Source of the DNA: Candidatus Sphingomonas phytovorans
Lineage (GTDB): Bacteria; Pseudomonadota; Alphaproteobacteria; Sphingomonadales; Sphingomonadaceae
Direction of reading: 5' to 3'
DNA: 64,000 nt
Assembly (NCBI GenBank): GCA_029202385.1
Contig: CP119314.1
Coordinates: 2,792,501 to 2,856,500, forward strand
Shown here: in pieces, positions 33,864 to 43,057 of the stretch
How positions within the stretch are numbered: position 1 is the stretch's first letter
How the letters are laid out: every line of letters begins with the position of its first letter
The notes under the pieces: model-generated
What the model was told of the DNA's origin: nothing
Databases searched by the model: none
What the model saw: only the letters and a program-made list of their open reading frames with translations
Program-made: the position numbers and the translations under genes

Positions 33864-35513
33864 ATGGATTTTCGGCCTGCGCTCCGCCATGACTCACCCC
33901 CGATGCGTCGCCTGCTCACCTGGATCCTGCCTTGGCTCGCCCTGAGCATGGCTGTCTTCTTCGCCTGGCAGAACGCGGCGGTTCTCAACCCGACTCGCCT
34001 CGCCTGGCTGCTCGATGGCAATGATCACGGCCAGGCAGTCATCGGTCTCGCTTCTTATCTGCGGTCCCCGCCGGCCTGGCCGTCGCTCCGCTCGACCATG
34101 CTGATGGCGCCCGACGGAATCCCGCTCGCGCTGATCGATAGCAACCCCCTGCTTGGCCTGCTGCTGCGCCCCTTCGCCTCGGTGCTGCCGGTCGGCATCC
34201 AGTATCTCGGCTTCTGGCTGCTTGCCTGCATCCTGCTCCACACCGCCTTCGCCGCGGCGCTGGTCAGGCGCTTCGCCCCGACGCCGCTGGCGACCTGGCT
34301 CGGCGCGGCGCTGCTGACCCTGATGCCGGTGCTGCTGGCACGCTTCGGGCACGTCAATCTGTGCGCGCAATGGCTGATCCTGTGGGCGCTGTGGATCTAT
34401 GTCGATGCCCGACGATCGGCACGCCCGGGCTGGTGGGTGGCGGTCATCACCGCCGCGATCCTGATTCACCCCTATATCCTGGTGATGGTCGCGGCGATCT
34501 GGGCAAGCGCCATGCTCCGGCAGGCAGTGCTTGCCCCCGACGGCGCCGCGCGCACGGCGATGATCGGGGATGTCGCCATCGTGGTGGCGCCGCTGCTGAT
34601 CGTCCCGCTGATGATCGGCACCGTCAGCGAGCCGACCGTCGCGGTCGGCGGCTATGGCGGTTTCTCTATGGCGCTCGACGCATTGTGGAATCCCAATACG
34701 GGCACCTATTCGGCGCTTCTCCCCGCCAGGGCGCTCGACCCGGCACAGGCGCTTGAGGGGATGAACTACCTTGGCCTCGGCCTGCTCGTCCTCGTCGCCG
34801 TCGCGCTGTTCCATGGCATCCGCCGCCACTCGGAACTCCGGAGCGACGGCCTGTTCAATCGCCTCGCCTGGCTGCTGCCGGCCTTCGCCGTGCTGACGCT
34901 CGTCGCCGTCGCGCCGCACCTGATCTGGCGCGGCGCGGTGATCGCGACGCTGCCCCTGCCCGACTGGGCCGCCGCAGCGCTCGATCCGATCCGCGCGTCA
35001 GGCCGGATGTTCTGGCCGGTGCTCTATACCCTCGCCTTCGCGGCGATCGTGGTGGTCGCCCGGATGCGGTTCGGCACATGGCTGCTGGCGGGCGCGCTCC
35101 TGCTCCAGGTTGTCGACATGATGCCGCTACTCGCTTCGGCGCGGGGCAGCGGGGCGGCTGCCGAGCGGACAAGCCCCTATCGCCGCACGCTCGATCCGCG
35201 ATGGGACGCGCTGATCGCCCGGGCCGACATGGTTCAGTTCGAGCCGCCCGAAATGTATCGCGACCTGGCGCTGCTCGAGGAAATCACCTGGCGCGCGATC
35301 GTCGCGGGCAAGCCGGTCAGTTTCTTCTACGCCTCGCGCGAGCCGGTCACGGTGCGCCGCCGCCTCAGGGTGGATAGCGCCGCGTTCGTGATGGGCCAGA
35401 CCGACCCGCACCGGCTCTACGTGCTGCTCGACAGCATGCCGCCGCCCGCGCTTGCCAGCCGTGTGCGAAAACTCGATGGCGTCTCAATCATCCCGCCCGG
35501 CCCCGCGCGATGA
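33864..35513 (+). CDS. DUF6311 family polytopic membrane protein (copy 1)
   Basis: A 549-residue inner-membrane protein with about 10-11 TM helices. Features include DSNPLLGLLLRPFASVLPVGIQYLGFW (about 85-115), ARFGHVNLCAQWLILWALWIYVDARR (about 155-180) and a soluble C-terminal 120 residues (LDPRWDALIARADMVQFEPPEMYRDLALLEEI). The layout (multispan, then periplasmic tail) is like GT-C glycosyltransferases, and I recognise it as DUF6311. ATG 33864 has GGAGG upstream; ATG 33903 would be the start of TM1. The next gene is a clear paralogue, so a gene duplication occurred. A role in adding sugars to an envelope glycan is possible, not shown. Confidence 0.78.
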   Translation: MDFRPALRHDSPPMRRLLTWILPWLALSMAVFFAWQNAAVLNPTRLAWLLDGNDHGQAVIGLASYLRSPPAWPSLRSTMLMAPDGIPLALIDSNPLLGLLLRPFASVLPVGIQYLGFWLLACILLHTAFAAALVRRFAPTPLATWLGAALLTLMPVLLARFGHVNLCAQWLILWALWIYVDARRSARPGWWVAVITAAILIHPYILVMVAAIWASAMLRQAVLAPDGAARTAMIGDVAIVVAPLLIVPLMIGTVSEPTVAVGGYGGFSMALDALWNPNTGTYSALLPARALDPAQALEGMNYLGLGLLVLVAVALFHGIRRHSELRSDGLFNRLAWLLPAFAVLTLVAVAPHLIWRGAVIATLPLPDWAAAALDPIRASGRMFWPVLYTLAFAAIVVVARMRFGTWLLAGALLLQVVDMMPLLASARGSGAAAERTSPYRRTLDPRWDALIARADMVQFEPPEMYRDLALLEEITWRAIVAGKPVSFFYASREPVTVRRRLRVDSAAFVMGQTDPHRLYVLLDSMPPPALASRVRKLDGVSIIPPGPAR

Positions 35514-35546
35514 TGCCGCGCGCCGGCCGGCCCCTGCGTTAACCAT

Positions 35547-37214
35547 ATGGTCGCGCTGATCGGGCAGAAGCAGCCAATGCCCGCTCCGCTTCTCCGATTC
35601 CTGGCCCTGTCGGCGATCGTCGCGGGCGCATTTCTGGCCTGGATCAACCCGGCGACGCTGGACATCGCCAATGTCGGCTGGGTGCTGAGCGGCCAGGACT
35701 GGGGCCCGAACGCGCTGGGGCTCGCCGCCTATCTGCGCGCGGGGAACTGGCCCGGCACCGGCACGCCGCTGGTGCTGGCGCCGGAAGGAATCCACCTGCT
35801 GATGATGGACAGCAACCCGCTGCTGGGGCTGCTGCTGAAACCCTTCGCGCCGCTCCTGCCGGCGGGGGTGCAGTTCATCGGCTGGTGGCTGCTGATCAGC
35901 CTTGCCCTGCATGTGCGCTTCGCCTGGCTGCTGCTGCGCGACAGGGCGCCGGATTTCTCCAGCGCATGGCTCGGCACCGCCCTGCTCACCCTGTTGCCGG
36001 CGCTGTACAACCGTTCGGTCCACTCGAATCTCTGCTCGCACTGGCTGATCCTGTGGGCGCTGTGGATCTTCCTCGATCGCGACCGGTCCCGGCGCTGGAC
36101 TCAGTGGCTGGCGGTGATCGGCGTGGCGGGGCTGGTCCACAGCTATATGCTGCTGCTGGTCGGCGCGATCTGGGGCAGCGCGATGCTGCGCGAGATCGCG
36201 ACCGGGAGCGGGGCGGATCGTCGCCGTGCCGCAGGGCTGATCGGGGTGGTGATGGCCGGGGTGGCCGGTCTCGCGCTGCTGCACGGCCTGGCCGATCCGC
36301 CCGTCTCCACCGGCACCTATGGCGCCTTCCCGATGGCGCTCGACGCGCTGATCAACCCAGCCAATCCGGGATACAGCCTGTTCTTTCCGTCGACCCTCAA
36401 CGACCAGGGCCGGGGCTTCGAAGGCTATCAGTATCTCGGGGCCGGGCTGATCCTGCTGGTCGTCGTCGCGATGGCCAGCGTGATCATCGGCCGGAAGAAA
36501 TCGCTCCCTGCATCATCCGTCGCGATTCCGACCGTCGAGCTTCGCTGGCTGCTGCCCGCCTATGCCGCGCTGACCCTGCTCGCGATCACCAACGGCGTGC
36601 TCTTCCAGGGCGAGCAAGTCCTGTTCGTGCCGCTCCCGCGCGCGCTGATCGACTTGCTCGACGTGGTCCGTGCCTCGGGCCGGCTGTTCTGGCCGGTGGC
36701 CTATACGCTGATCTATGTCGCGATCCTGCTTGCCTACCGGCTCGAACGGCGCACCCTCCTGCTCGCCGCCGCGCTGGTGCTCCAGATCGCCGACATGACG
36801 CCGATGCTCGTCGCGCTCAGGGGCCTCACCGCCCGCGCGGCGCAGCCCGGCACCTATCAGCTCACCCGCGACCCGCGCTGGGACCAGGTCATCGCGAGCG
36901 CCTCAGCCATCGAGATGCAGCCGCCCGACCCGTTCCGCAACCTGAAGCTGATCGAGGAGATCGGCTGGCGCGCGATGCTCGCCTGCCGCCCGATGCGCCA
37001 CATGTACGTATCGCGCGTGCCGCAGTCAGCGCAGCAGCGGATCAATGCCGATCGCCGCGCCTTTCTCGCCGGCCAGATCGATCCCACGCGGCTCTACATC
37101 CTGTATCAGGGCGAGACCGCGCCCGCGGCGCTCGCGCCGCGCGTCCGGATGCTCGACGGCATCGCCTTCATCCCGCCGGCAACGCCCGCACCGCCGCAGA
37201 CCTTGTGCCGTTGA
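35547..37214 (+). CDS. DUF6311 family polytopic membrane protein (copy 2)
   Basis: A 555-residue paralogue of the preceding gene. Shared segments are DSNPLLGLLLKPFAPLLPAGVQFIGWW, NLCSHWLILWALWIF, YGAFPMALDALINP, VRASGRLFWPVAYTL, RDPRWDQVI and LYILYQGETAP, all in the same order. ATG 35577 is an alternative start; neither has a clear Shine-Dalgarno. The 33-base gap indicates one operon of two diverged copies. Possible GT-C-like activity in the membrane is inference only. Confidence 0.78.
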   Translation: MVALIGQKQPMPAPLLRFLALSAIVAGAFLAWINPATLDIANVGWVLSGQDWGPNALGLAAYLRAGNWPGTGTPLVLAPEGIHLLMMDSNPLLGLLLKPFAPLLPAGVQFIGWWLLISLALHVRFAWLLLRDRAPDFSSAWLGTALLTLLPALYNRSVHSNLCSHWLILWALWIFLDRDRSRRWTQWLAVIGVAGLVHSYMLLLVGAIWGSAMLREIATGSGADRRRAAGLIGVVMAGVAGLALLHGLADPPVSTGTYGAFPMALDALINPANPGYSLFFPSTLNDQGRGFEGYQYLGAGLILLVVVAMASVIIGRKKSLPASSVAIPTVELRWLLPAYAALTLLAITNGVLFQGEQVLFVPLPRALIDLLDVVRASGRLFWPVAYTLIYVAILLAYRLERRTLLLAAALVLQIADMTPMLVALRGLTARAAQPGTYQLTRDPRWDQVIASASAIEMQPPDPFRNLKLIEEIGWRAMLACRPMRHMYVSRVPQSAQQRINADRRAFLAGQIDPTRLYILYQGETAPAALAPRVRMLDGIAFIPPATPAPPQTLCR

Positions 37215-37329
37215 GCCGGCCCGCCATCGCGCGGCCCGAAGTGCGTTAGTTTATTGACACACCCTCTTCCCAATCAGGGCGAAGCGCGCAATGTAGTTGC
37301 AATCGACACTTTTGGGGAAAGCCCGTCAC

Positions 37330-39198
37330 ATGACCGATCTTTCGCGCCGCGAGGCCCTTGCCGCCGCCGCCCTCACCACGATGGCCGCCGCCATGCCCGC
37401 CTGGGCGCAGGACAAGGGCACCCCTGTCGATGTCGCCGCCTGGGACCTGAGCGAGCTCTATCCCAGCGACGCCGCATGGGACGCGGCGCGCAAGGACGTG
37501 CTCGCGAAAATCCCCGGCCTGCTCAGGTTCAAGGGCACGCTCGGCACCAGCGCCGACGCGCTTGCCGCCGCCCTGGTCGCGCAGTCCGATCTCGGCCGGG
37601 TCGCCGGCCGGGTCTATACCTATATCAGCCTGAAGGCCGATGAGGATCTGCGCGTCGCGGCCAACCAGGAAAGACAGACCCAGGCGAGCGACATGTTCAC
37701 CGCGTTCGGCGAAGCCACGTCCTGGATCGCGCCAGAGCTGCTCGCGCTCGGCAAGGGGAAGATCGACGGCTTCGTCGCCGCCAGCCAAATACTCAGGAGC
37801 CGCTTCGACTTCTACCTCGCCGACATCGTGCGCCAGACCGAACACATCCTTTCACCGGAAGGCGAAATCCTCCTCGCCGGCACGTCCTCGCCCTTCTCCG
37901 GCGCGCGCGACATCCGCGAGCAGCTGGTCGCCTCGGACATTCCCTGGCCGACCGTCACGCTTTCCACCGGCAAGCAGGTCCGGCTCGACGACCAGGCCTA
38001 TACGCTCAACCGCGACGCGCCCAACCGTGCCGACCGCAAGCTGGTGTTCGACACCTTCTGGGCCGAATATGGTCGATTCAAGAGCTCGCTCGGCGCCGCC
38101 TATCTCAGCCATGTGAAGGCCGATATCTTCCAGAAAAAGGCGCGCAAATATCCAACCTCGCTGGCGATGTTCCTGTCAGGCAACAACGTGCCCGAGGCAG
38201 TGTACCGGTCGCTTGTCGCCGAGACCAATAAGGGCCTGCCCCAGCTCCACCGCTATTTCGAGCTGCGCCGCCGGATGCTGAAACTGCCCGACATGGCCTA
38301 TTACGACATCTATCCGCCGCTGGTTCAGCTCGACAAGAAGGTGACCGTGCCGGAGATGCGGACGACGGTGATCGAGGCGGTGAAGCCGCTCGGCCCCGAA
38401 TATGGCGCGATGTTCGCCAAGGCAACGGCGGCGAAGTGGCTCGACCCGCTGCCCCGGCCCGGCAAGAAATCCGGCGCCTATATGAACCCGGGTGCCGCCT
38501 ATGACGTGCATCCGTATCTGCTGCTCAATCTCGGCGAGAATTACGACGGGATGACCACCTATGCCCATGAATGGGGCCATGCGATGCACACGTTGCTCGC
38601 CAACAAGACCCAGGTGTATGACAAGTCGGACTATCCGATCTTCCTCGCCGAGATCGCCTCGACCTGCAACGAGCAGCTTCTCGCCGCCTATATGGTCAAG
38701 CAGGCGAAGACGAAGGAGGAGAAGCTCTTCTATCTCGGCCAGCAGCTGGAGGCGATGCGCGGTACCTTCTACCGCCAGGCGATGTTCGCCGAGTTCGAGC
38801 TTACCGTGCACGACCAGGCCGAGGCCGGAGAGGGCCTGTCGGGCGAGAAGTTCACCGCGATCTATCTCGACCTGCTGAAGCGCTACCACGGCCCGAAGGT
38901 GGCGATCGACCCGGCCTATGCCGCCGAATGGGCGTATATCCCGCATTTCTATTCGAGCTTCTACGTCTATCAATATGCGACCTGCATCTCGGCCGCGTCC
39001 TATTTCGCCCGCTCGATCCTGAAGGGCGGCGCGAAGGAGCGCGACAATTATCTCGGCGTGCTGAAGGCAGGCGGATCCGACTATCCGGTCGAGATCCTGA
39101 AGCGCGCCGGCCTCGATATGGCCAGCCCCGCCCCGTATCAGGCGGTCGTCGCGACGTTCAAGGACACGCTCGACCAGGTCGAGGCGCTGATGGGCTGA
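37330..39198 (+). CDS. Exported M3 family oligoendopeptidase F
   Basis: A 622-residue zinc metallopeptidase of family M3B. The zinc motif is HEWGHAMH (His413, Glu414, His417), with the third ligand Glu further on (FLAEIASTCNE). The N-terminus LSRREALAAAALTTMAAAMPAWAQ is a twin-arginine-like signal, so this copy is probably periplasmic, unlike cytoplasmic PepF. The M3 N-terminal domain (ASDMFTAFGEATSWIAPELL) precedes. ATG 37330 has GGGGAAA upstream. It hydrolyses short peptides; its natural substrates are unknown. Confidence 0.9.
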   Translation: MTDLSRREALAAAALTTMAAAMPAWAQDKGTPVDVAAWDLSELYPSDAAWDAARKDVLAKIPGLLRFKGTLGTSADALAAALVAQSDLGRVAGRVYTYISLKADEDLRVAANQERQTQASDMFTAFGEATSWIAPELLALGKGKIDGFVAASQILRSRFDFYLADIVRQTEHILSPEGEILLAGTSSPFSGARDIREQLVASDIPWPTVTLSTGKQVRLDDQAYTLNRDAPNRADRKLVFDTFWAEYGRFKSSLGAAYLSHVKADIFQKKARKYPTSLAMFLSGNNVPEAVYRSLVAETNKGLPQLHRYFELRRRMLKLPDMAYYDIYPPLVQLDKKVTVPEMRTTVIEAVKPLGPEYGAMFAKATAAKWLDPLPRPGKKSGAYMNPGAAYDVHPYLLLNLGENYDGMTTYAHEWGHAMHTLLANKTQVYDKSDYPIFLAEIASTCNEQLLAAYMVKQAKTKEEKLFYLGQQLEAMRGTFYRQAMFAEFELTVHDQAEAGEGLSGEKFTAIYLDLLKRYHGPKVAIDPAYAAEWAYIPHFYSSFYVYQYATCISAASYFARSILKGGAKERDNYLGVLKAGGSDYPVEILKRAGLDMASPAPYQAVVATFKDTLDQVEALMG

Positions 39199-39265
39199 CG
39201 GGCGCGGCCGTTCGGGCCACCCTCAAACCCCGGGGGCCTGTCCCGGAGTCGATGGCGCCGCACAT

Positions 39266-39315
39266 CAAAAGCCGAGGCTTTTGCGGATCGGTGGATGCCG
39301 GAACAGGTCCGGCAT
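39266..39315. repeat. Paired hairpins between convergent genes (dispersed repeat)
   Basis: CAAAAGCC-GA-GGCTTTTG (39266-39283) and ATGCCGGA-ACAGG-TCCGGCAT (39295-39315) are perfect hairpins. The ATGCCGG...CCGGCAT unit is a widespread alphaproteobacterial intergenic repeat. It can act as a bidirectional terminator for the peptidase and MarR-GNAT genes. Confidence 0.65.
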
Positions 39316-39337
39316 GACGACAATCGAAGTGCCGGCT

Positions 39338-40288
39338 CTAGGCTCGCCGGTAGCGCATGGCGACGTCGCACCGCTCATAGCGGGCGCCGAAATCGCGCAT
39401 GATGTCGGCGTCATGGACGAAGCCGAGCTTCTCGTAGAGATGGATTGCCGCTTCGCTCTTGCGGTTGCTGAGCAGATAGAGCGTCTCCGCCCCCATGTCG
39501 GCGGCGCGCGTGATGACGGCGCGAAGCAGGAATTCGCCGGCCTTGCGGCCGCGCGCGGAGGCGAGCACGCCCATCTTGGTCAATTCGAACTGCCCCGGCC
39601 CTGTCTTCTGCAAGGCGCAGGTACCGACGATGCCGAGCCCGTCCGCCTCGACGAACAGGATGTCGCCGCCCGGATCGATGATCCGCTCGCGCGGATTCTC
39701 CAGCACATCCCGGTCGGTCTGTTCAAGCCGGTACATCGCCTCGATCCATTCGGCATTGATGTCATGGAAATGCCGGGCAAGCGTATCCGAGTAGCGCAGG
39801 ATCGACAGGCCCAGATCGGCGGCGCGCCGATCCAGCGGCTTGTCGTCAAGCGCGCGTTCGATCGCGGAGACCTGGCCGAGAAAAGGTCCGCCCAGTTCCT
39901 CGCACAGTGCCGCTACTGCCATATCGATCCGGGGCCACACCTCGCGCTTCGATATCTCCATCGCAGCCTGCCCCGCCGGGGTGAGCGACAGCGGCTTCTG
40001 GCGCTGGTCCCGCCCTTCCCGCACCACCCCGACCAGGCCAAGCTCGACCAGGCGCGACACGTTGCGCGTCACGCCGGGCTGGCTGATGGCCAGCGCCTCG
40101 GCGATCTGGCCCACCGTCAGCGCACCGTGGCGTTCGATGACGGCCAGCACCGGATAATGGCTCGGCTGGATCGGCAGGCCGGCATCCGCGGCAATGCGCT
40201 GCACCTCCGCCTGCATGCGCTCCGCCAGCCGCTTCAGTCGGGTGCCGAGAAAAAGATGACCAAGTTCGGCAACGATATCACTCGTCAT
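39338..40288 (-). CDS. MarR-GNAT fusion: regulator with acetyltransferase domain
   Basis: A 316-residue fusion. Residues about 1-150 are a MarR-type winged helix (LGTRLKRLAERMQAEVQRIAADAGLPIQPSHYPVLAVIERHGALTVGQIAEALAISQPGVTRNVSRLVELGLV). Residues about 155-316 are a GNAT acetyltransferase with the acetyl-CoA motif ARGRKAGEFLLRAVI and ETLYLLSNRKSEAAIHLYEKLGF. The fusion is a known architecture. ATG 40288 has GGAG upstream; ATG 40300 is possible. A cluster of ATAAC half-sites precedes the gene, a likely autoregulatory site. The acetylated substrate is unknown. Confidence 0.87.
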   Translation of the reverse strand: MTSDIVAELGHLFLGTRLKRLAERMQAEVQRIAADAGLPIQPSHYPVLAVIERHGALTVGQIAEALAISQPGVTRNVSRLVELGLVGVVREGRDQRQKPLSLTPAGQAAMEISKREVWPRIDMAVAALCEELGGPFLGQVSAIERALDDKPLDRRAADLGLSILRYSDTLARHFHDINAEWIEAMYRLEQTDRDVLENPRERIIDPGGDILFVEADGLGIVGTCALQKTGPGQFELTKMGVLASARGRKAGEFLLRAVITRAADMGAETLYLLSNRKSEAAIHLYEKLGFVHDADIMRDFGARYERCDVAMRYRRA

Positions 40289-40307
40289 GCGTCGCTCCAT
40301 AAATACG

Positions 40308-40328
40308 CATAACGGGTTATATAACGCG
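40308..40328. promoter_or_regulatory. Candidate operator of the MarR-GNAT gene
   Basis: It contains ATAACGGGTTAT (perfect palindrome) immediately followed by a third half-site, so that GTTATATAAC is also palindromic. The set of three ATAAC half-sites begins 20 bases before the gene start, typical for MarR autoregulation. Confidence 0.55.
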
Positions 40329-40381
40329 GCATTTAATCCGCAAGCGCAATCTGATCCGCCAATCGGGCGGAAAGACTCCGC

Positions 40382-41434
40382 CTATCCCTTCATTGCCTCG
40401 ATGAGCTTCTTCACCTCCTGGGATCGCCCGCGCGGCAGGATCAGCACGTCGTTGCCGCTGGCCACGACGATCAGGTCTTCCACCCCGACCAGCGCGATCC
40501 GCACGCCGTCGCTGCGCACCAGGCAATTGGCGGTGTCGATCGCGATCACCTCACCATGATGGACATTGCCAGCGGCATCGCCCTGGCTGATCTCGTGCAG
40601 CGCGTCCCAGCTTCCGACGTCGCTCCAGCCCATGCTGACTGGTACCACAGCGACCCGCTCCGCCTTTTCCATCACGGCATAGTCGATCGAATCGGCCGGC
40701 GAGGCAGCGAAGGCATCGGCATCGGGGTAGATACGACACCCCTCGGAGCGCGCCGCGGTCATCGCGCGCTGGCATGCGAGCAGCATGTCAGGCGCATAGG
40801 TCGCGAGCGCACCGAGATAGATGTCGGCGCGGAACAGGAAGATGCCGCCGTTCCAGGCATGGTCGCCCGCCTCCAGCATCGCCTCCGCCTTGTCGCGCGG
40901 GGGCTTCTCGATGAATTTCGCGACTCGGTGGACGCCCCCGGAAATCTCCTCGCCGACATGGATCCAGCCAAAGCCGGTCTCCGGCGTGAGCGGATCAATC
41001 CCGAAGGTCACCAGCCATCCTTCAGCCACCAGCGGCATCGCCGCATGGATCGCCGCGTGGAACGCCGGCACATCGGCAATGACGTGATCCGAGGGCATCA
41101 CCAGCAGCGGATCGGCACCGCCCCCGGCCGCCAGCGCGGCGAGCGCGATCGCGGGCGCGGTGTTGCGGCCCATCGGCTCAAGGATCAGCGCTCGCGCCGC
41201 GGCCTCGACCGCCTCGAGCTGTTCCTCGACCATATCTGCGTGCTGCGCGTTCGCGACGACGATCGGCGCCGTGAAATGCTCCCCGCACGCACGGCGCGCG
41301 GTCAATTGAAGCATCGTGTCTTCCGCCGTCAGCGCCAGCATCTGCTTGGGTCGGTCAGGCCGCGACATCGGCCAGAGGCGCGTGCCCGACCCGCCCGACA
41401 GGATGACAGGGACGATCGGCTTGGAAAGCGGCAT
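40382..41434 (-). CDS. manC: Mannose-1-phosphate guanylyltransferase
   Basis: A 350-residue nucleotidyltransferase making GDP-mannose from GTP and mannose-1-phosphate. It has the pyrophosphorylase signature LSGGSGTRLWPMSRPDRPKQML (about 12-33), VMPSDHVIAD, and FIEKPPRDKAEAMLEAGDHAWNGGIFLFRADIYL with the sugar-binding motif. The C-terminal isomerase cupin found in the longer CpsB/XanB type is absent. ATG 41434 has GGGAG at good spacing. It lies back-to-back with the EpsB exopolysaccharide gene, and the supplied GDP-mannose would fit the GT4/GH130 and EPS modules (inference). Confidence 0.92.
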   Translation of the reverse strand: MPLSKPIVPVILSGGSGTRLWPMSRPDRPKQMLALTAEDTMLQLTARRACGEHFTAPIVVANAQHADMVEEQLEAVEAAARALILEPMGRNTAPAIALAALAAGGGADPLLVMPSDHVIADVPAFHAAIHAAMPLVAEGWLVTFGIDPLTPETGFGWIHVGEEISGGVHRVAKFIEKPPRDKAEAMLEAGDHAWNGGIFLFRADIYLGALATYAPDMLLACQRAMTAARSEGCRIYPDADAFAASPADSIDYAVMEKAERVAVVPVSMGWSDVGSWDALHEISQGDAAGNVHHGEVIAIDTANCLVRSDGVRIALVGVEDLIVVASGNDVLILPRGRSQEVKKLIEAMKG

Positions 41435-41514
41435 TCTTGAATCTCCCGTGACGCGTCCCCTTACCCCGGGAGACGCGGCATAGAAACTGCCTTGGATCAA
41501 TCGGGGCCCATGTT

Positions 41515-41549
41515 CCCTCCCATCTTCCCCTGCATTGGGGAGGGAGGGA
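41515..41549. repeat. CCCTCCC/GGGAGGG inverted repeat
   Basis: CCCTCCC ... TCCCC-TGCATT-GGGGA ... GGGAGGG is an imperfect hairpin in the 230-base gap between manC and the EpsB gene. It is similar to the C/G-rich hairpins seen at 10121 and 33705. The rest of the gap holds divergent promoters that I could not define. Confidence 0.4.
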
Positions 41550-41664
41550 GAGAGACGAGCAGACGTTCAACCTTTGTTTGTCAATTTCTGCGACAGCCCA
41601 TGCTGCGTGTCGGTTTTGTTTACACGCGGGGACGCCAAGGGCTGGGCCAAGGGCTGGAACGACG

Positions 41665-43053
41665 ATGATCAGGCTGTTCAAGCACTATATTCCCAACGCC
41701 GTGCTGCTGCTCGGCCTGTTCGACCTTGTCCTGCTGGTTGTCGCGGGCGAGCTCGGCTATTCGCTCCGCATCCATCAGATCGGCAGCCTGGTCGATCCGA
41801 TCGAGAACCGAATCCCCCAGCTTTTCACCTTCGCCGCCTCGGTCGAGCTCGCGATGATCGCGGTCGGCGTCTATGGCGCCAGCGCGCTCCAGTCGTTGCG
41901 CTTCGCCGCGGCGCGGCTGCTCGTCGCGGTGTCGCTTGGGGTGATCTTCCTCAGCGTCCTCTTCTTCCTGCTGCCCACGATCACCTTCTGGCGTTCGAAC
42001 CTGCTCTACTCGATGGGCATCGCGATCGGCATGCTCATCGCGCTGCGCATCCTGCTCGGCAAGACGCTGGGTGGCCAGGTGTTCAAGCGCCGGATCGTCG
42101 TGCTCGGCGCCGGCGCGCGCGCGGTGCGGCTGAAGGCGCTCGCCGCGACCCCCGGGGCCGGGTTCGTCGTGGTCGGCTATGTCTCGATGAGCGAAGCCGC
42201 CCGCATCATTCCCGAGGCGATCGCCCGCGACGCGATCTACAACCTCGCCGACCATGTCGTGCTGCTCAACGCGAGCGAAGTGGTCCTTGCGCTTGAGGAA
42301 CGCCGCAACGCGCTGCCGCTCAAGGACCTGCTCCGGATCAAGACCACCGGCGTTCACGTCAACGAGATCTCGACCTTCCTCGAGCGCGAGACCGGTCGAG
42401 TCGACCTGCAAAGCGTCAATCCGAGCTGGCTGATCTTCTCCGACGGCTTCTCTTCCGGCCGAATGCTGTCCAGCCTGTTCAAGCGGCTGTTCGACATCGC
42501 CGCCAGCCTTGTCCTGCTGATCCTGACCCTGCCGCTGATCCTGATCACCGCGCTTGCCATCAAGCTCGAGAGCAAGGGACCCGCCTTCTACCGTCAGCGC
42601 CGCGTCGGCCTGTACAGCGTCGGTTTCGACGTCATCAAGCTGCGCTCGATGCGCCAGGATGCCGAGGTCGATGGCAAGGCGGTCTGGGCCGAGAAGGACG
42701 ATCCGCGCATCACCCGGATCGGCCGGATCATCCGCAAGCTGCGGATCGACGAACTGCCGCAGACCTGGTCGGTGCTGAAAGGCGAGATGAGCTTCGTTGG
42801 GCCGCGCCCCGAACGCCCGCAATTCGTCGAGGACCTTGAGCAGCAGCTCAATTTCTACGCCGAACGCCACATGGTGAAGCCGGGCATCACCGGCTGGGCG
42901 CAGATCAACTATCCCTATGGCGCGTCGATCGACGATGCCCGGCAGAAGCTGGAATATGATCTTTATTACGCCAAGAACTATTCGCCCTTCCTCGACGTGC
43001 TGATCCTGCTCCAGACGATCCGTGTCGTGCTGTGGCCGGAGGGGGCGCGCTGA
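41665..43053 (+). CDS. EpsB-type sugar transferase (PEP-CTERM/exopolysaccharide system)
   Basis: A 462-residue membrane phosphoglycosyltransferase that starts EPS assembly by loading sugar-phosphate onto undecaprenyl phosphate. About 5 N-terminal TM helices (IRLFKHYIPNAVLLLGLFDLVLLVVAGELG...) enclose a CoA-binding-like Rossmann domain (IVVLGAGARAVRLKAL). A TM reentrant helix and the catalytic bacterial sugar-transferase domain follow (KRLFDIAASLVLLILTLPLI, QRRVGLYSVGFDVIKLRSM, ITRIGRIIRKLRIDELPQ, SFVGPRPERPQFV). The opening matches the TIGR03013 EpsB_2 branch. ATG 41665 is chosen over 41578, whose leader is not plausible. It is followed at 5 bases by the prsK-like gene. Confidence 0.88.
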   Translation: MIRLFKHYIPNAVLLLGLFDLVLLVVAGELGYSLRIHQIGSLVDPIENRIPQLFTFAASVELAMIAVGVYGASALQSLRFAAARLLVAVSLGVIFLSVLFFLLPTITFWRSNLLYSMGIAIGMLIALRILLGKTLGGQVFKRRIVVLGAGARAVRLKALAATPGAGFVVVGYVSMSEAARIIPEAIARDAIYNLADHVVLLNASEVVLALEERRNALPLKDLLRIKTTGVHVNEISTFLERETGRVDLQSVNPSWLIFSDGFSSGRMLSSLFKRLFDIAASLVLLILTLPLILITALAIKLESKGPAFYRQRRVGLYSVGFDVIKLRSMRQDAEVDGKAVWAEKDDPRITRIGRIIRKLRIDELPQTWSVLKGEMSFVGPRPERPQFVEDLEQQLNFYAERHMVKPGITGWAQINYPYGASIDDARQKLEYDLYYAKNYSPFLDVLILLQTIRVVLWPEGAR

Positions 43054-43057
43054 TCCG

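Noticed and set aside
41578..41664. Upstream start extending the EpsB transferase by 29 residues
   Set aside because: The extension (Cys/Ala-rich MSISATAHAACRF...) has no TM or family match, and the family begins at the IRLFKHYIP segment.
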